From Paenisporosarcina cavernae (GTDB lineage: Bacteria; Bacillota; Bacilli; Bacillales_A; Planococcaceae): a stretch of 64,000 bases of DNA. Position numbers and translations under genes: made by a program. Location: the NCBI RefSeq assembly GCF_003595195.1, contig NZ_CP032418.1, forward strand, positions 880,501 to 944,500, written 5' to 3'. Under the pieces are notes generated by a model, which saw only the letters and a program-made list of their open reading frames with translations, did not search any database and was not told the DNA's origin. This document shows positions 42,642 through 52,064 of the stretch, piece by piece (positions within the stretch are counted from its first letter, which is position 1; the number at the start of each line of letters is the position of its first letter).

Positions 42642-42692
42642 GGACAGATTATTAAAACCTCAAGTAATAAGAAGAATCAATAGGAGGAAAAT

Positions 42693-43634
42693 ATGACATC
42701 AATTATCTTTATGGGTACACCGTCGTTTTCCGTTCCAATTCTTAATCGTCTCGTAGAAGAAGGCTATCAAATTACACATGTTGTCACACAACCTGACAGA
42801 CCATTTGGTCGCAAAAAAGTGTTAACAGCCCCTCCTGTAAAAGAGGCGGCTTTGCTACATGGAATTCCGGTCCTTCAACCTGAAAAGTTAAGAGGATCGA
42901 AAGAGGAACGGCAAATCATTGACGCAAAACCTGATTTAATTATCACAGCAGCATTTGGTCAGTTACTTCCAAAGGACATTTTAGATACTCCTTCTTTGGG
43001 ATGTATTAATGTGCATGCTTCTTTATTGCCATTATATCGTGGTGGTGCTCCTATTCATCAAGCTGTCATGGATGGACAAGAAAAAACAGGTGTAACGATT
43101 ATGTATATGGCAGAAAAATTAGATGCAGGAGATATCATCTCACAAGATTCACTTCCGATTTTAGAAGAAGATACGACGGGATCTATGTTTGAAAAGTTAA
43201 GCACATTAGGTGCTGACCTATTACTTCAAACATTGCCATCTATTTTAACGAAAACAAATGCACGGACGAAACAAAACGAGTTAGAAGTGACGTATGCTCG
43301 CAACATTTCAAGAGACCAAGAACGAATCAATTGGTCGTCATCTTCGAGAGATATTTTCAATCAAATTAGAGGATTGAATCCTTGGCCAGGGGCATATACA
43401 ACTAAAGAGGAAGTTCCTGTGAAAATTTGGGCAAGTGAACTGTCTTCGAAATCATCTACTTTACAAGTAGGTTGCATTGTAGAAGTTGAGAAGGACCGAA
43501 TCATTGTGCAGACTGGAAACAGTGAAACAATTGCCATTACAGAATTGCAGCCGTCAGGAAAGAAAAAAATGAGTGCTGAAGCATATCTTGCAGGAGTTGG
43601 CGCTAAGTTATCGATTGGAGACAAATTTGAATGA
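42693..43634 (+). CDS. fmt: Methionyl-tRNA formyltransferase
   Basis: A 313-residue enzyme that formylates initiator Met-tRNA. The catalytic domain shows IIFMGTPSFSVPIL at the N-terminus, the catalytic Asn/His motif CINVHASLLPLYRGGAPIHQ (about 108-127) and the Asp loop AEKLDAGDIIS. The C-terminal OB-like domain (about 205-310) includes INWSSSSRDIFNQIRGLNPW. AGGAGG precedes ATG 42693. A 51-bp gap separates it from priA. It overlaps rsmB by 4 nt. Confidence 0.97.
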   Translation: MTSIIFMGTPSFSVPILNRLVEEGYQITHVVTQPDRPFGRKKVLTAPPVKEAALLHGIPVLQPEKLRGSKEERQIIDAKPDLIITAAFGQLLPKDILDTPSLGCINVHASLLPLYRGGAPIHQAVMDGQEKTGVTIMYMAEKLDAGDIISQDSLPILEEDTTGSMFEKLSTLGADLLLQTLPSILTKTNARTKQNELEVTYARNISRDQERINWSSSSRDIFNQIRGLNPWPGAYTTKEEVPVKIWASELSSKSSTLQVGCIVEVEKDRIIVQTGNSETIAITELQPSGKKKMSAEAYLAGVGAKLSIGDKFE

Positions 43635-44992
43635 GTAAAAAAACCACGAAAATTTGGAGAGGGAACGTACGAGATGCGGCATTATCGATTTTACTCTCAG
43701 TGGAGAAAAATCAGTCGTATAGCAATCTCCTGCTTCATCAAACAATCGAAACGTACGACATCTCTGACCAAGATCGTGCTTTATTAACAGAACTGACGTA
43801 TGGTTGTATTCAGCGGAAATTAACACTTGATTACTTTCTTGAACCATTTGTAAAAGGGAAATTAGAATCGTGGGTTCGCTTGCTTCTCCACCTTTCGATT
43901 TATCAGCTAGTATATTTAGATCGAATCCCCAATCATGCGATTGTGCATGAGTCTGTGGAAATCGCAAAAAAACGTGGACATAAAGGAGTAGCTGCTGTCG
44001 TAAATGGTATTTTGCGAAGCATATTAAGAGAAGGTGTCAGAAGTATTGAAGAGATTGACGATGAAAACTTGCAGTTATCGATCGCTTCTAGCCATCCACT
44101 TTGGCTTGTGGAACGATGGGTGAAGCAGTTTGGCTACGAGAAAACAGCAGAAATGGTGCACACTAATAATGTCCCACCCGTTCAAACTGTTAGAGTAAAC
44201 TTGATGAAAACCACACCAGATGTAGTGATTCAAGCATTTCAAGAAGAAGGCATTGAAGTGGAACAAAGTAGATTTGTTCCCGAGTGTCTATATGTGATGA
44301 AAGGATCGATTGCAAAGACCGATTTGTTTAAACATGGTTTTGTGACGATTCAAGACGAAAGTTCCATGATTCCTAGTTTGCTTTTAGATGTTGAGAAGGA
44401 TAATCGTATCCTAGACATGTGCGCAGCACCAGGAGGGAAAACAACGCATATAGCAGAAAGATTGAATGCCACTGGTTCTCTCACTTCTGTTGACTTGCAT
44501 GCACATAAAGTAAAACTAATTGACGAACAAGTGCAACGATTGGAACTTGATAATGTTCATACAATTGTAGCAAATAGTAAAGAATTATCGGATATACTAG
44601 AAGAGGAATCGTTTGATCGAATTTTAGTCGATGCTCCTTGTAGCGGTTTAGGAGTTATTCGAAGAAAACCAGATATAAAGTACACCAAACAAGCATCTGA
44701 TTTTGACTCTCTTCATGTCACACAATTACAGTTGTTAGACGAAGCATCTCGACTTTTACGACCTGAGGGTCGATTAGTATATAGTACATGCACCATTGAA
44801 GCCACGGAAAATAACGAAACGGTCCAGGCATTTTTAGCAAAACATCCTGAGATGGAATTACTCAAGGATGTTGCATTACCAGAAAGTTTGACAAGGTTTT
44901 ACTCTGACGGAATGATGCAATTATTTCCGCAGGACCTCAACAGTGACGGATTCTTTATCGCTGTGTTTCGAAAAAAAGGAGTTTCTCAATAA
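43631..44992 (+). CDS. rsmB: 16S rRNA (cytosine-967-C5)-methyltransferase RsmB
   Basis: A 453-residue rRNA methyltransferase. An N-terminal NusB-like RNA-binding domain (about 8-135: [20 protein letters not shown]) precedes the SAM-dependent Rossmann domain. That domain has SAM motif [16 protein letters not shown] (about 259-274), the proline-cysteine motif [15 protein letters not shown] (about 334-346) and catalytic Cys in [14 protein letters not shown]. It overlaps fmt (ATGA) and shares one base with the rlmN start. Confidence 0.95.
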   Translation: MSKKTTKIWRGNVRDAALSILLSVEKNQSYSNLLLHQTIETYDISDQDRALLTELTYGCIQRKLTLDYFLEPFVKGKLESWVRLLLHLSIYQLVYLDRIPNHAIVHESVEIAKKRGHKGVAAVVNGILRSILREGVRSIEEIDDENLQLSIASSHPLWLVERWVKQFGYEKTAEMVHTNNVPPVQTVRVNLMKTTPDVVIQAFQEEGIEVEQSRFVPECLYVMKGSIAKTDLFKHGFVTIQDESSMIPSLLLDVEKDNRILDMCAAPGGKTTHIAERLNATGSLTSVDLHAHKVKLIDEQVQRLELDNVHTIVANSKELSDILEEESFDRILVDAPCSGLGVIRRKPDIKYTKQASDFDSLHVTQLQLLDEASRLLRPEGRLVYSTCTIEATENNETVQAFLAKHPEMELLKDVALPESLTRFYSDGMMQLFPQDLNSDGFFIAVFRKKGVSQ

Positions 44993-46113
44993 TGGAAGAA
45001 ACAAAAGTAGAACAAACAAACGTAGAAGAAACGAAAGTAGTACGTAAGAAAAAAGAAAAGCCGAATTTAAAAGAATCGATTTACTCTTTATTGCCAGAAG
45101 AATTAGAGCAATGGCTTACAGAAAGAGGACATAAAGCATTTCGTGCGAACCAATTATACGATTGGTTATACGTAAAGCGTGTCGACAGTTTCGACGAAAT
45201 GTCTAATCTTCCCGCAACGCTTCGGGAGGAATTAAAAGCATCATTTTTAGTGAAAACATTAGAAACAATTATCCAACAAACTTCTGCAGACGGAACGATT
45301 AAATTCCTTTTCCAATTGCAAGATGGCTATTCGATCGAAACAGTATTAATGCGTCATGAATATGGGAATTCAGTTTGTGTCACGACACAAGTAGGTTGCC
45401 GTATCGGCTGTTCCTTCTGTGCTTCTACTTTAGGTGGGTTAAAACGAAACTTACTTGGAGGAGAAATTGTAGAGCAGGTAGTGCGAGTTCAAAAAGCGTT
45501 AGATGAAACGTCTGAAAGAGCAAGTCACGTTGTCATTATGGGAATTGGGGAACCATTAGACAATTATGACGCAATGATGAGTTTCTTAAAAGTGATTAAT
45601 CATAAAAAAGGATTAAATATTGGTGCTCGTCATATTACGGTCAGTACTAGTGGGATTATTCCAAAGATTTATCAGTTTGCAGACGAACAGCTACAAATTA
45701 ATTTTGCGTTATCTTTACACGCACCGAATTCTGAGTTACGTTCTCGTTTGATGCCGATTAATAAAGCATACAAATTACCTGACTTGATGGAAGCAATTCG
45801 TTACTATACTGACAAAACTGGTAGACGTGTGAGTTTTGAGTATGGTTTGTTTGGTGGCGTGAATGACCAAGTAGAACATGCAGAAGAATTAGCAAAATTG
45901 ATTAAAGATGTAAAATGTCATGTAAATCTTATTCCAGTAAACTATGTACCAGAGCGTGATTATGTCCGTACACCGAGAAATCAAATTTTTGCATTTGAAA
46001 AAACGTTAAAAAAACATGGGGTAAATGCAACGATTCGTCGTGAACATGGTTCCGACATCGATGCAGCGTGTGGTCAACTTCGAGCGAAAGAGAGAAAGCA
46101 AGAAACGGAGTGA
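44992..46113 (+). CDS. rlmN: Dual-specificity 23S rRNA/tRNA adenine-C2 methyltransferase RlmN
   Basis: Radical-SAM methyltransferase of 373 residues modifying A2503 of 23S rRNA and A37 of some tRNAs. The CxxxCxxC cluster is in [16 protein letters not shown] (about 133-148), followed by [11 protein letters not shown] and the C-terminal catalytic cysteine near DAACGQLRA. The first 16 residues are an imperfect tandem repeat ([15 protein letters not shown]) ahead of a Lys-rich linker, an unusual extension before the normal family start near [13 protein letters not shown]. Start ATG 44992 shares a base with the rsmB stop. Confidence 0.96.
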   Translation: MEETKVEQTNVEETKVVRKKKEKPNLKESIYSLLPEELEQWLTERGHKAFRANQLYDWLYVKRVDSFDEMSNLPATLREELKASFLVKTLETIIQQTSADGTIKFLFQLQDGYSIETVLMRHEYGNSVCVTTQVGCRIGCSFCASTLGGLKRNLLGGEIVEQVVRVQKALDETSERASHVVIMGIGEPLDNYDAMMSFLKVINHKKGLNIGARHITVSTSGIIPKIYQFADEQLQINFALSLHAPNSELRSRLMPINKAYKLPDLMEAIRYYTDKTGRRVSFEYGLFGGVNDQVEHAEELAKLIKDVKCHVNLIPVNYVPERDYVRTPRNQIFAFEKTLKKHGVNATIRREHGSDIDAACGQLRAKERKQETE

Positions 46114-46118
46114 TGGGG

Positions 46119-46877
46119 ATGAACTTCACAGTTTTGTCAGACATAGGGAAGAAAAGAAAGATTAATGAGGATCGTGCGAATGTTTTCGTACGATCTGATT
46201 TTGTACATATGGCAATTGTCGCAGATGGCATGGGGGGGCATGCTGCTGGAGAAGTTGCAAGCGAAATGGCGATTAGTTATTTAGAACAGGCATTTCATTC
46301 AGCAGAAGCCACCTCTTTTTCATCAGAAGAACAAGTCTTAGAATGGTTAACAACAAAAGTGGAGGAGATTAACTCGACCATTTATACCCATTCTTTGACA
46401 CACGAAGAATGTAATGGGATGGGTACGACTTTATTAGTACTTATTTTGTCAAAAGACATGAAGATTCTTTGTCACGTAGGAGATAGCCGTGCATATGGCT
46501 TAGTAGATCATTCGTTAACGCAATTAACGAAAGATCATTCGTACGTCAATATATTATTAGAACATGGTGAAATAAGCGAAGAAGAAGCAGAAAATCATCC
46601 TCAGAAGAACTTTATTGTTCGCTCACTTGGAACAGAGAAAAAGATTCAAAGTGATATCATTCCGTTAACTAATCAACCTTTTACGCGATTGCTTTTGTGT
46701 TCTGATGGACTAAGTAACAAGCTTTCGGATAGCGAATTACTTTACTATCTAAACTCTTCTGAAACGTTGGAAACGATTGCACAAGCTCTTGTAAATCGTG
46801 CGAATGAATTAGGTGGAGAAGACAATATTACACTCGTCATATTAGATATAGAGACGGAGGTGAGTGCAACATGTTAA
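46119..46877 (+). CDS. prpC: PP2C-type protein phosphatase PrpC
   Basis: Metal-dependent Ser/Thr phosphatase of 252 residues that opposes PrkC. PP2C motifs are SDIGKKRKINEDR (about 7-19), the metal-binding VADGMGGHAAGE (about 35-46), CHVGDSRAYGL, TKDHS, LLCSDGLSNKLSD and GGEDNITLVI. ATG 46119 is chosen because ACGGAG lies 8 nt upstream; ATG 46113 is only 2 nt from it. The 3' end overlaps prkC by 7 nt, so phosphatase and kinase are co-expressed. Confidence 0.96.
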   Translation: MNFTVLSDIGKKRKINEDRANVFVRSDFVHMAIVADGMGGHAAGEVASEMAISYLEQAFHSAEATSFSSEEQVLEWLTTKVEEINSTIYTHSLTHEECNGMGTTLLVLILSKDMKILCHVGDSRAYGLVDHSLTQLTKDHSYVNILLEHGEISEEEAENHPQKNFIVRSLGTEKKIQSDIIPLTNQPFTRLLLCSDGLSNKLSDSELLYYLNSSETLETIAQALVNRANELGGEDNITLVILDIETEVSATC

Positions 46878-48814
46878 TTGGTAAGCGTATTAGTGATCGT
46901 TACAAAATTATGGAGATGATTGGCGGAGGTGGCATGTCGAATGTTTACCTTGCTCATGACATGATTTTGGATCGAGATGTTGCGATTAAAATCCTTCGAT
47001 ATGACTTTTCGAATGAGGAAGACTTACATCGGCGGTTTCAACGAGAAGCGTTATCTGCAACAAGTTTGCATCATCCAAACATCGTCAATATATATGATGT
47101 CGGAGAAGATGGAGATCTCCACTACTTAGTCATGGAATACGTCAAAGGTGCGACGTTAAAACAGTTTATCCATGAAAACGCACCGATTAGTGCTTATGAA
47201 TCAGTGGAAATTATGCTTCAACTCACATCCGCTATAGAACATGCGCATCAAAACCAAATTATTCATCGAGATATAAAACCGCAAAACATTTTAATGGACG
47301 ATCATCATCATGTGAAAATAACCGATTTTGGTATAGCAATGGCACTTAGTGCAACGTCTTTCACACAAACAAATTCCGTTCTAGGAACCGTTCATTACCT
47401 TTCGCCGGAACAGGCCAGAGGTGGAATGGCAACGAAGAAGTCGGATGTTTATGCACTAGGTATTGTAATGTATGAATTACTGACAGGTCAATTGCCGTTT
47501 TCAGGCGAATCTGCTGTTTCAATTGCCCTGAAACATCTTCAGAATGAGACGCCATCTGTCCGTGCTGTTCGCCCAGAAATTCCACAAAGTCTTGAAAATA
47601 TTATTATGAAAGCAACAGCAAAAGACCCCCTACATCGGTATAAAACAGTGCTTGAAATGGAAGCCGATTTAAAAACAGCGCTTTCAGCAGATCGGATGAA
47701 TGAAAAGCCATTTGTCTTACCTTTTGATGATGGCGCGACAAAAGCGATGCCTATCATTAAAGAACCTAAAAAAGCTGAAAGCCTGACAGATACCAAAAAA
47801 GTGCCGACTTATAACGAGCCAGAAATAGTTCCGGCTACACCTAAAAAGAAAAAGATATGGCCATGGATTTTAGGGATTCTCGGCTTTCTAGTGGTTGCGT
47901 TCTTACTAGTTTTACTTGCTTTTCCTGACTTATTTGGACCAACGAAATTAGAAGTACCTGATGTCAAAAATATGACCTATGAAGAAGCGGTAGCAGAGTT
48001 AGAAGACCTAGGCTTCACTATTGGGCCGAAATCAGAAGAGCCTTCAGCCGAATTAGAAGAAGGTAGGGTAATACGTAGTATTCCAGAAGCTGGTAAAATT
48101 CGAACCGAAGGCACGAAAGTGTCCTTGTTTGTGTCAACTGGAAAAGAGACCATGGCCTTTCCTAGCTATATCGGAGAAAATATTGATCAAGTTATGTCGT
48201 TACTCTCTAATCAGAACTTCGAGTCAATAGACACAGAAAGCGTCTTTTCAGATGAACCAGAAGGAACTATTTTACAACAAGAACCCAGTGCAGATGAAGA
48301 GATTATTCCGGAAGAAACGGATGTCTTGTTTCAAGTAAGTAAAGGACCTGATTTGCGGACTGTGATCGATTTAACGGAATACAACGAAAAAGCGTTAAAG
48401 GATTACGCGAAATCGAGTGGATTTAGGATTAATATTGTGGAAGAAAATTATTCCGATTCTATTCCTGCAGGCTCGGTCATTTCCCAAAAACCAGAAGCTG
48501 GCACGACAGTTGCGCCTGGTAGCACGATAGAAGTAGTGGTCTCAAAAGGACCACAAGAGAAAGCGACAAAGACGTATATACAAACAATTACGATTCCATA
48601 TGAACCAGAAACTGATGGTGACGAACAAGAAGTGAAAATATATATACAAGATCAGACACGCTCTCTTGCCGAACCTGCAGAGGAATTTACCATGACAGAG
48701 GACACTCAAAAGCGCCTTCAATTGGTCATAGTAGAAGGGCAAGATGCAGTGTACCGAATCGTTCGAGATAATACGATAATTGACGAACAAACGATAGCCT
48801 ACGAGGATTTGTAG
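46871..48814 (+). CDS. prkC: PASTA-domain serine/threonine protein kinase PrkC
   Basis: Membrane kinase of 647 residues. The cytosolic kinase domain (about 10-270) has the glycine loop IGGGGMSNVYLA, catalytic Lys40 in VAIKIL, HRDIKPQN (Asp about 134) and DFG in KITDFGIAMA. A juxtamembrane stretch leads to one membrane helix (about 331-352), then three extracellular PASTA repeats beginning near VPDVKNMTYEEA, FPSYIGENIDQV and VIDLTEYNEKAL, and a C-terminal domain. PASTA domains sense muropeptides, linking this kinase to growth and germination control. RBS GGAGGTG precedes ATG 46871. Confidence 0.96.
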   Translation: MLIGKRISDRYKIMEMIGGGGMSNVYLAHDMILDRDVAIKILRYDFSNEEDLHRRFQREALSATSLHHPNIVNIYDVGEDGDLHYLVMEYVKGATLKQFIHENAPISAYESVEIMLQLTSAIEHAHQNQIIHRDIKPQNILMDDHHHVKITDFGIAMALSATSFTQTNSVLGTVHYLSPEQARGGMATKKSDVYALGIVMYELLTGQLPFSGESAVSIALKHLQNETPSVRAVRPEIPQSLENIIMKATAKDPLHRYKTVLEMEADLKTALSADRMNEKPFVLPFDDGATKAMPIIKEPKKAESLTDTKKVPTYNEPEIVPATPKKKKIWPWILGILGFLVVAFLLVLLAFPDLFGPTKLEVPDVKNMTYEEAVAELEDLGFTIGPKSEEPSAELEEGRVIRSIPEAGKIRTEGTKVSLFVSTGKETMAFPSYIGENIDQVMSLLSNQNFESIDTESVFSDEPEGTILQQEPSADEEIIPEETDVLFQVSKGPDLRTVIDLTEYNEKALKDYAKSSGFRINIVEENYSDSIPAGSVISQKPEAGTTVAPGSTIEVVVSKGPQEKATKTYIQTITIPYEPETDGDEQEVKIYIQDQTRSLAEPAEEFTMTEDTQKRLQLVIVEGQDAVYRIVRDNTIIDEQTIAYEDL

Positions 48815-48830
48815 GATAGGAGGAATGCGA

Positions 48831-49712
48831 GTGCCAACAGGTCAAATTAGAAAAGCGATAAGTGGTTTTTACTATGTTCATGATGGAGATACTTTACAAG
48901 AATGTCGTGGACGAGGTGTTTTTCGTAATCGAGGAATTACACCATTAGTAGGCGATTTCGTGGAATTTGAGAAAGATACTGATTCTCACGGAACAATCAC
49001 ACATGTATTAGAACGAACAAATGCGTTGGTACGACCACCTGTCGCAAACATTGATCAAGCGCTCTTAGTTTTTTCATTAACAGAACCCGATTTTCATCCG
49101 CTATTACTTGATCGATTTTTAGTCGCAGTCGAATCTTTTCACGTTAACCCAATCATTTGTTTAACAAAAACAGATATTGCATCAGAAAGTGCGCGTGAAA
49201 ATGTTCAATCCTATTTAGAAGACTATAGACGAATCGGCTATCAAATAGTAGAAACTTATAAAGATGATGCTTCGTTAGTAGCGAATTTAGCACCGATCTT
49301 GAAAGATAAAATATCGGTGTTAGCCGGCCAATCAGGTGTCGGTAAATCTACGATGTTAAATACACTGCTTCCGAGTTTGGAGTTGAAAACTGCTGAGATC
49401 TCAGAAGCATTAGGACGTGGAAAACATACAACTAGACACGTTGAATTGCTGGAGATTGGTGGAGGTCTTCTCGCAGACACTCCTGGTTTTAGTTCGTTTG
49501 ATTTCGACGAGATGGAAAAAGAAGAACTATCCTCTTGTTTTCCTGAAATGCGAGAGCGAGCAGAACATTGTAAATTTAGAGGATGTCTTCATTTAAAAGA
49601 ACCAAAATGTGCCATTAAAGCAGCAGTCGATTCTGGAGAAATTCCATCTTATCGTTACGATCATTACTTGCAATTTTTAGAAGAAATAATGGATAGAAAG
49701 CCGAGGTATTAA
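48831..49712 (+). CDS. rsgA: Ribosome small-subunit-dependent GTPase RsgA
   Basis: Circularly permuted GTPase of 293 residues assisting late 30S maturation. An N-terminal OB domain (GRGVFRNRGITPLVGDFVEF) is followed by permuted GTPase motifs: G4 CLTKTD (about 110), G1 AGQSGVGKSTMLN (about 165-177) and G3 DTPGFSSFD (about 219). A C-terminal zinc knuckle follows, with Cys/His in CFPEMRERAEHCKFRGCLHL. GTG 48831 is preferred because AGGAGG (48818-48823) is 7 nt away; ATG 48825 is only 1 nt from it. MPTGQIRKAISGFYYV matches the Bacillus N-terminus. Confidence 0.95.
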   Translation: MPTGQIRKAISGFYYVHDGDTLQECRGRGVFRNRGITPLVGDFVEFEKDTDSHGTITHVLERTNALVRPPVANIDQALLVFSLTEPDFHPLLLDRFLVAVESFHVNPIICLTKTDIASESARENVQSYLEDYRRIGYQIVETYKDDASLVANLAPILKDKISVLAGQSGVGKSTMLNTLLPSLELKTAEISEALGRGKHTTRHVELLEIGGGLLADTPGFSSFDFDEMEKEELSSCFPEMRERAEHCKFRGCLHLKEPKCAIKAAVDSGEIPSYRYDHYLQFLEEIMDRKPRY

Positions 49713-49713
49713 C

Positions 49714-50382
49714 ATGATTAAATTAGCACCTTCTATACTTGCAGCTGACTTTTCAAAGTTGGGACAAGAAGTAAAAGAAGTGGAACAAGCAGGAGCAGAT
49801 TGGATTCATATCGACGTAATGGACGGACATTTTGTTCCGAATATTTCTTTTGGAGCTGTCGTTATGGATGCAATTCGACCGCTTTCAAAGCTTCCTTTTG
49901 ACGTTCACTTAATGATTGAAAATCCAGATCAATATATTGAACAGTTTGCAAAAGCAGGAGCAGATTATATTACGGTTCATGTGGAGGCATGCCCTCATTT
50001 ACATCGAACGATTCAGTTAATTCGCTCCTACGGTGTAAAGCCTGGAGTCGTGGTAAATCCTCATACACCAATTGAATCTATTTTTCCCATTTTGGAGGAT
50101 ATTGATCTAGTTTTATTAATGACAGTAAATCCAGGTTTCGGGGGCCAATCGTTCATTCCGAGTGTCGTGAAAAAGATTAAACAATTAAGCGACGAGATAA
50201 ACGATAAAGGCTATGCGGTTGAAATTGAAATTGATGGTGGAATTAATGAAGAAACTATTGTTCCATGCGTAGAAGCAGGAGCAACTGTTTTTGTCGCTGG
50301 TTCTGCTGTATTTAATCAAAAAAACCGTGCGCAAGCGCTGAGTAAAATTCGAGAAGCGGGAGAAAAGGCAGAAAAATCATGA
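49714..50382 (+). CDS. rpe: Ribulose-phosphate 3-epimerase
   Basis: TIM-barrel epimerase of 222 residues interconverting ribulose-5-phosphate and xylulose-5-phosphate. Motifs are LAPSILAADFSKLG, the metal site HIDVMDGHFVPNISFG (about 32-47), DVHLMIENP, MTVNPGFGGQSFIP and EIDGGINEET. It starts 1 nt after the rsgA stop and overlaps thiN by 4 nt, the conserved rsgA-rpe-thiN order. Confidence 0.97.
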   Translation: MIKLAPSILAADFSKLGQEVKEVEQAGADWIHIDVMDGHFVPNISFGAVVMDAIRPLSKLPFDVHLMIENPDQYIEQFAKAGADYITVHVEACPHLHRTIQLIRSYGVKPGVVVNPHTPIESIFPILEDIDLVLLMTVNPGFGGQSFIPSVVKKIKQLSDEINDKGYAVEIEIDGGINEETIVPCVEAGATVFVAGSAVFNQKNRAQALSKIREAGEKAEKS

Positions 50383-51029
50383 AAACCGTTGTGATTTGTG
50401 GAGGAGGACCTGAAGCTGAGCTGATTGATTTCTCTTCGTTACAATCTGAGCAGGCTGCATTTATCGGCGCAGATTATGGGGCGATTCATTTGGTTAATAA
50501 AGGTATCGTTCCTGTATTAGCAATCGGAGATTTTGATTCCGTCTCTGATGTGAATTGGGAAAAGCTGCAGGAACTTTCCATAGAGCTTAAGAAAGTATCT
50601 GCTGAAAAGGATGAAACGGACTTAGAACTTGCGCTTGAAGCTTCTTTGAAATGGCATCCTACCAATATTATTGTCACTGGAGTGACAGGTGGACGTCTCG
50701 ATCATTTTTACTCTGCCATACAAGCCGTACTCGCTTGGAAAGAAGTCAATCAACAAGTGGATGTTTCCATTCAAAACAAGCTCAACTCTATGGAGATTCT
50801 ATTGCCAGGAGATCATAACATTTCTGTTGATAAGCACTATCCATATATTTCGTTTTTCCCATTAAGACAAACGATTCATGGTTTCACATTGAAAGGGTTT
50901 AAATACAATGTGGAAAATAACAGCATCCATTTTGGAGAAACCAAATACACAAGTAACGAATTGATCGATAAAAATGCTACTATTTCCATTTCTTCTGGCA
51001 TATGTTTAATGATAAGAAGTCACGATTAA
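50379..51029 (+). CDS. thiN: Thiamine pyrophosphokinase
   Basis: A 216-residue enzyme converting thiamine and ATP to thiamine diphosphate. Substrate-binding motifs are FIGADYGAIHLVNKGIVP (about 28-45), AIGDFDSV (about 48-55), KDETDLELAL (about 77-86) and TGVTGGRLDHF (about 99-109). The C-terminal beta domain contains YPYISFFPL. It is coupled to rpe (ATGA). The tiny spoVM gene begins 15 nt downstream. Confidence 0.95.
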   Translation: MKTVVICGGGPEAELIDFSSLQSEQAAFIGADYGAIHLVNKGIVPVLAIGDFDSVSDVNWEKLQELSIELKKVSAEKDETDLELALEASLKWHPTNIIVTGVTGGRLDHFYSAIQAVLAWKEVNQQVDVSIQNKLNSMEILLPGDHNISVDKHYPYISFFPLRQTIHGFTLKGFKYNVENNSIHFGETKYTSNELIDKNATISISSGICLMIRSHD

Positions 51030-51044
51030 ACGGGAGGAATGTGC

Positions 51045-51140
51045 GTGAAGGTCTATACAGTCCGTTTGCCAAGAATGATGAGTAGCTTTTTCCGATTTTG
51101 TGTAAAAGTCACATCAAAAGGTTCACCAAAGAAAAAATAG
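51045..51140 (+). CDS. spoVM: Stage V sporulation protein SpoVM (small amphipathic peptide)
   Basis: A 31-residue peptide starting at GTG 51045, with GGGAGG (51032-51037) 7 nt upstream. It reads MKVYTVRLPRMMSS then FFRFCVKVTSKGSPKKK. The N-terminal MK-x-Y-T-x-x-LP pattern and amphipathic helix match SpoVM of B. subtilis (26 residues, MKFYTIKLPK...), and its position between thiN and rpmB is the same. SpoVM binds the convex outer forespore membrane and directs SpoIVA coat assembly. This version has a longer, Lys-rich C-terminal tail. Expression is expected in the mother cell under SigE, although I did not find a convincing promoter. Confidence 0.88.
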   Translation: MKVYTVRLPRMMSSFFRFCVKVTSKGSPKKK

Positions 51141-51141
51141 T

Positions 51142-51180
51142 AAAAATCGAGATGCAGAATTTCTGTGTCTCGATTTTTTT
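51142..51180 (+). terminator. Rho-independent terminator after spoVM
   Basis: TCGAGA (51147-51152) and TCTCGA (51168-51173), with inner AGAA/TTCT pairing and a flanking A tract, are followed by eight T. Confidence 0.88.
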
Positions 51181-51213
51181 TGTAACAAACGGCAATTTGT
51201 CATTTTTCGAACA

Positions 51214-51251
51214 AAAAACACCGTTAGCAGTAATCTACTAACGGTGTTTTT
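51214..51251 (-). terminator. Terminator of rpmB
   Basis: CACCGTTAG and CTAACGGTG form a perfect 9-bp stem with a 10-nt loop, flanked by A on the left and T on the right. Read on the minus strand it ends in a T tract after rpmB, and it may also stop plus-strand transcripts. Confidence 0.88.
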
Positions 51252-51268
51252 AGGTGGTAAAGTCGCGA

Positions 51269-51457
51269 TTAAACGCGTTCAACTTTACCTGATTTTAATG
51301 CTCTTGCAGAAACCCATACACGTTTTGGTTTACCATTTACTAAAATACGGACTTTTTGAAGGTTTGCACCCCAAGTACGTTTGTTGGCATTCATAGCGTG
51401 GGAACGAGCGTTACCTGAACGAGCTTTACGTCCTGTAATTACGCATTGTTTTGGCAT
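51269..51457 (-). CDS. rpmB: Ribosomal protein bL28
   Basis: A 62-residue basic 50S protein on the minus strand: [20 protein letters not shown] followed by [19 protein letters not shown] and a Lys/Arg-rich end. The Cys-poor form lacks the paired CxxC zinc motif: only one Cys, near the N-terminus, is present. GGAGG precedes the ATG. It is transcribed towards spoVM and is monocistronic, as in B. subtilis. Confidence 0.97.
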   Translation of the reverse strand: MPKQCVITGRKARSGNARSHAMNANKRTWGANLQKVRILVNGKPKRVWVSARALKSGKVERV

Positions 51458-51524
51458 CGTATTTCCTCCTCACAAAAGAAGCTGAAAGTATTTTGTTTCA
51501 GTTCGATATTTCACATACTTTAAT

Positions 51525-51553
51525 AATTTATCACAGACTTTTCTCGAATGCAA
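51525..51553 (-). promoter_or_regulatory. Candidate rpmB promoter
   Basis: On the minus strand TTGCAT (51553-51548) and TAAATT (51530-51525) are 17 bp apart in the divergent rpmB/yloU gap. Both hexamers are partial matches. Confidence 0.4.
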
Positions 51554-51684
51554 GAACATTTCACTCGCCTTTCAAGAAAAAAACCTTTACAGTGTTTTAT
51601 TGATGAGAGAAGGTTATCTTTTCTATTAAACAGTTGTATAGTACAATGGTGTATAGTCCATTAGACGTTAAGGGGGCATTTAAT

Positions 51685-52047
51685 ATGTCAATTGAAATGA
51701 CAAATGAATTTGGTCACATCGATATTACAAACGATGTCGTGGCACAAGTAGCTGGTGGAGCTGCAATTGAGTGTTATGGAATTGTTGGTATGGCTTCTAA
51801 ACACCAAATCCGAGATGGTTTAACTGATATACTTCGCAAAGAAAATTTCGCAAAAGGCGTCATCGTTCGCCAAATCGGCGAGGATATGCATGTTGATATG
51901 TATATCGTGATCAGCTACGGAACGAAAATTTCAGAGGTGGCTTATCAAGTTCAATCAAAAGTAAAATACACACTAAAACAATCACTAGGACTAAACGTAA
52001 CATCTGTAAATATTTATGTTCAAGGAGTTCGTGTAACGAACCCATAA
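51685..52047 (+). CDS. yloU: Asp23/Gls24 family envelope stress protein (YloU-like)
   Basis: A 120-residue Asp23-family protein: EFGHIDITNDVVAQVAGGAA, the CYGIVGM segment, and DMHVDMYIVISYGTKISEVA with a C-terminal VNIYVQGVRVT. Family members associate with the envelope and respond to alkaline or cell-wall stress, but no activity is known. ATG 51685 has AGGGGG (51671-51676) 8 nt upstream; an upstream ATG at 51634 lies in the promoter region. It is always paired with the DAK-domain gene that follows. Confidence 0.9.
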   Translation: MSIEMTNEFGHIDITNDVVAQVAGGAAIECYGIVGMASKHQIRDGLTDILRKENFAKGVIVRQIGEDMHVDMYIVISYGTKISEVAYQVQSKVKYTLKQSLGLNVTSVNIYVQGVRVTNP

Positions 52048-52064
52048 GAGGAGGAATTTTGGAA

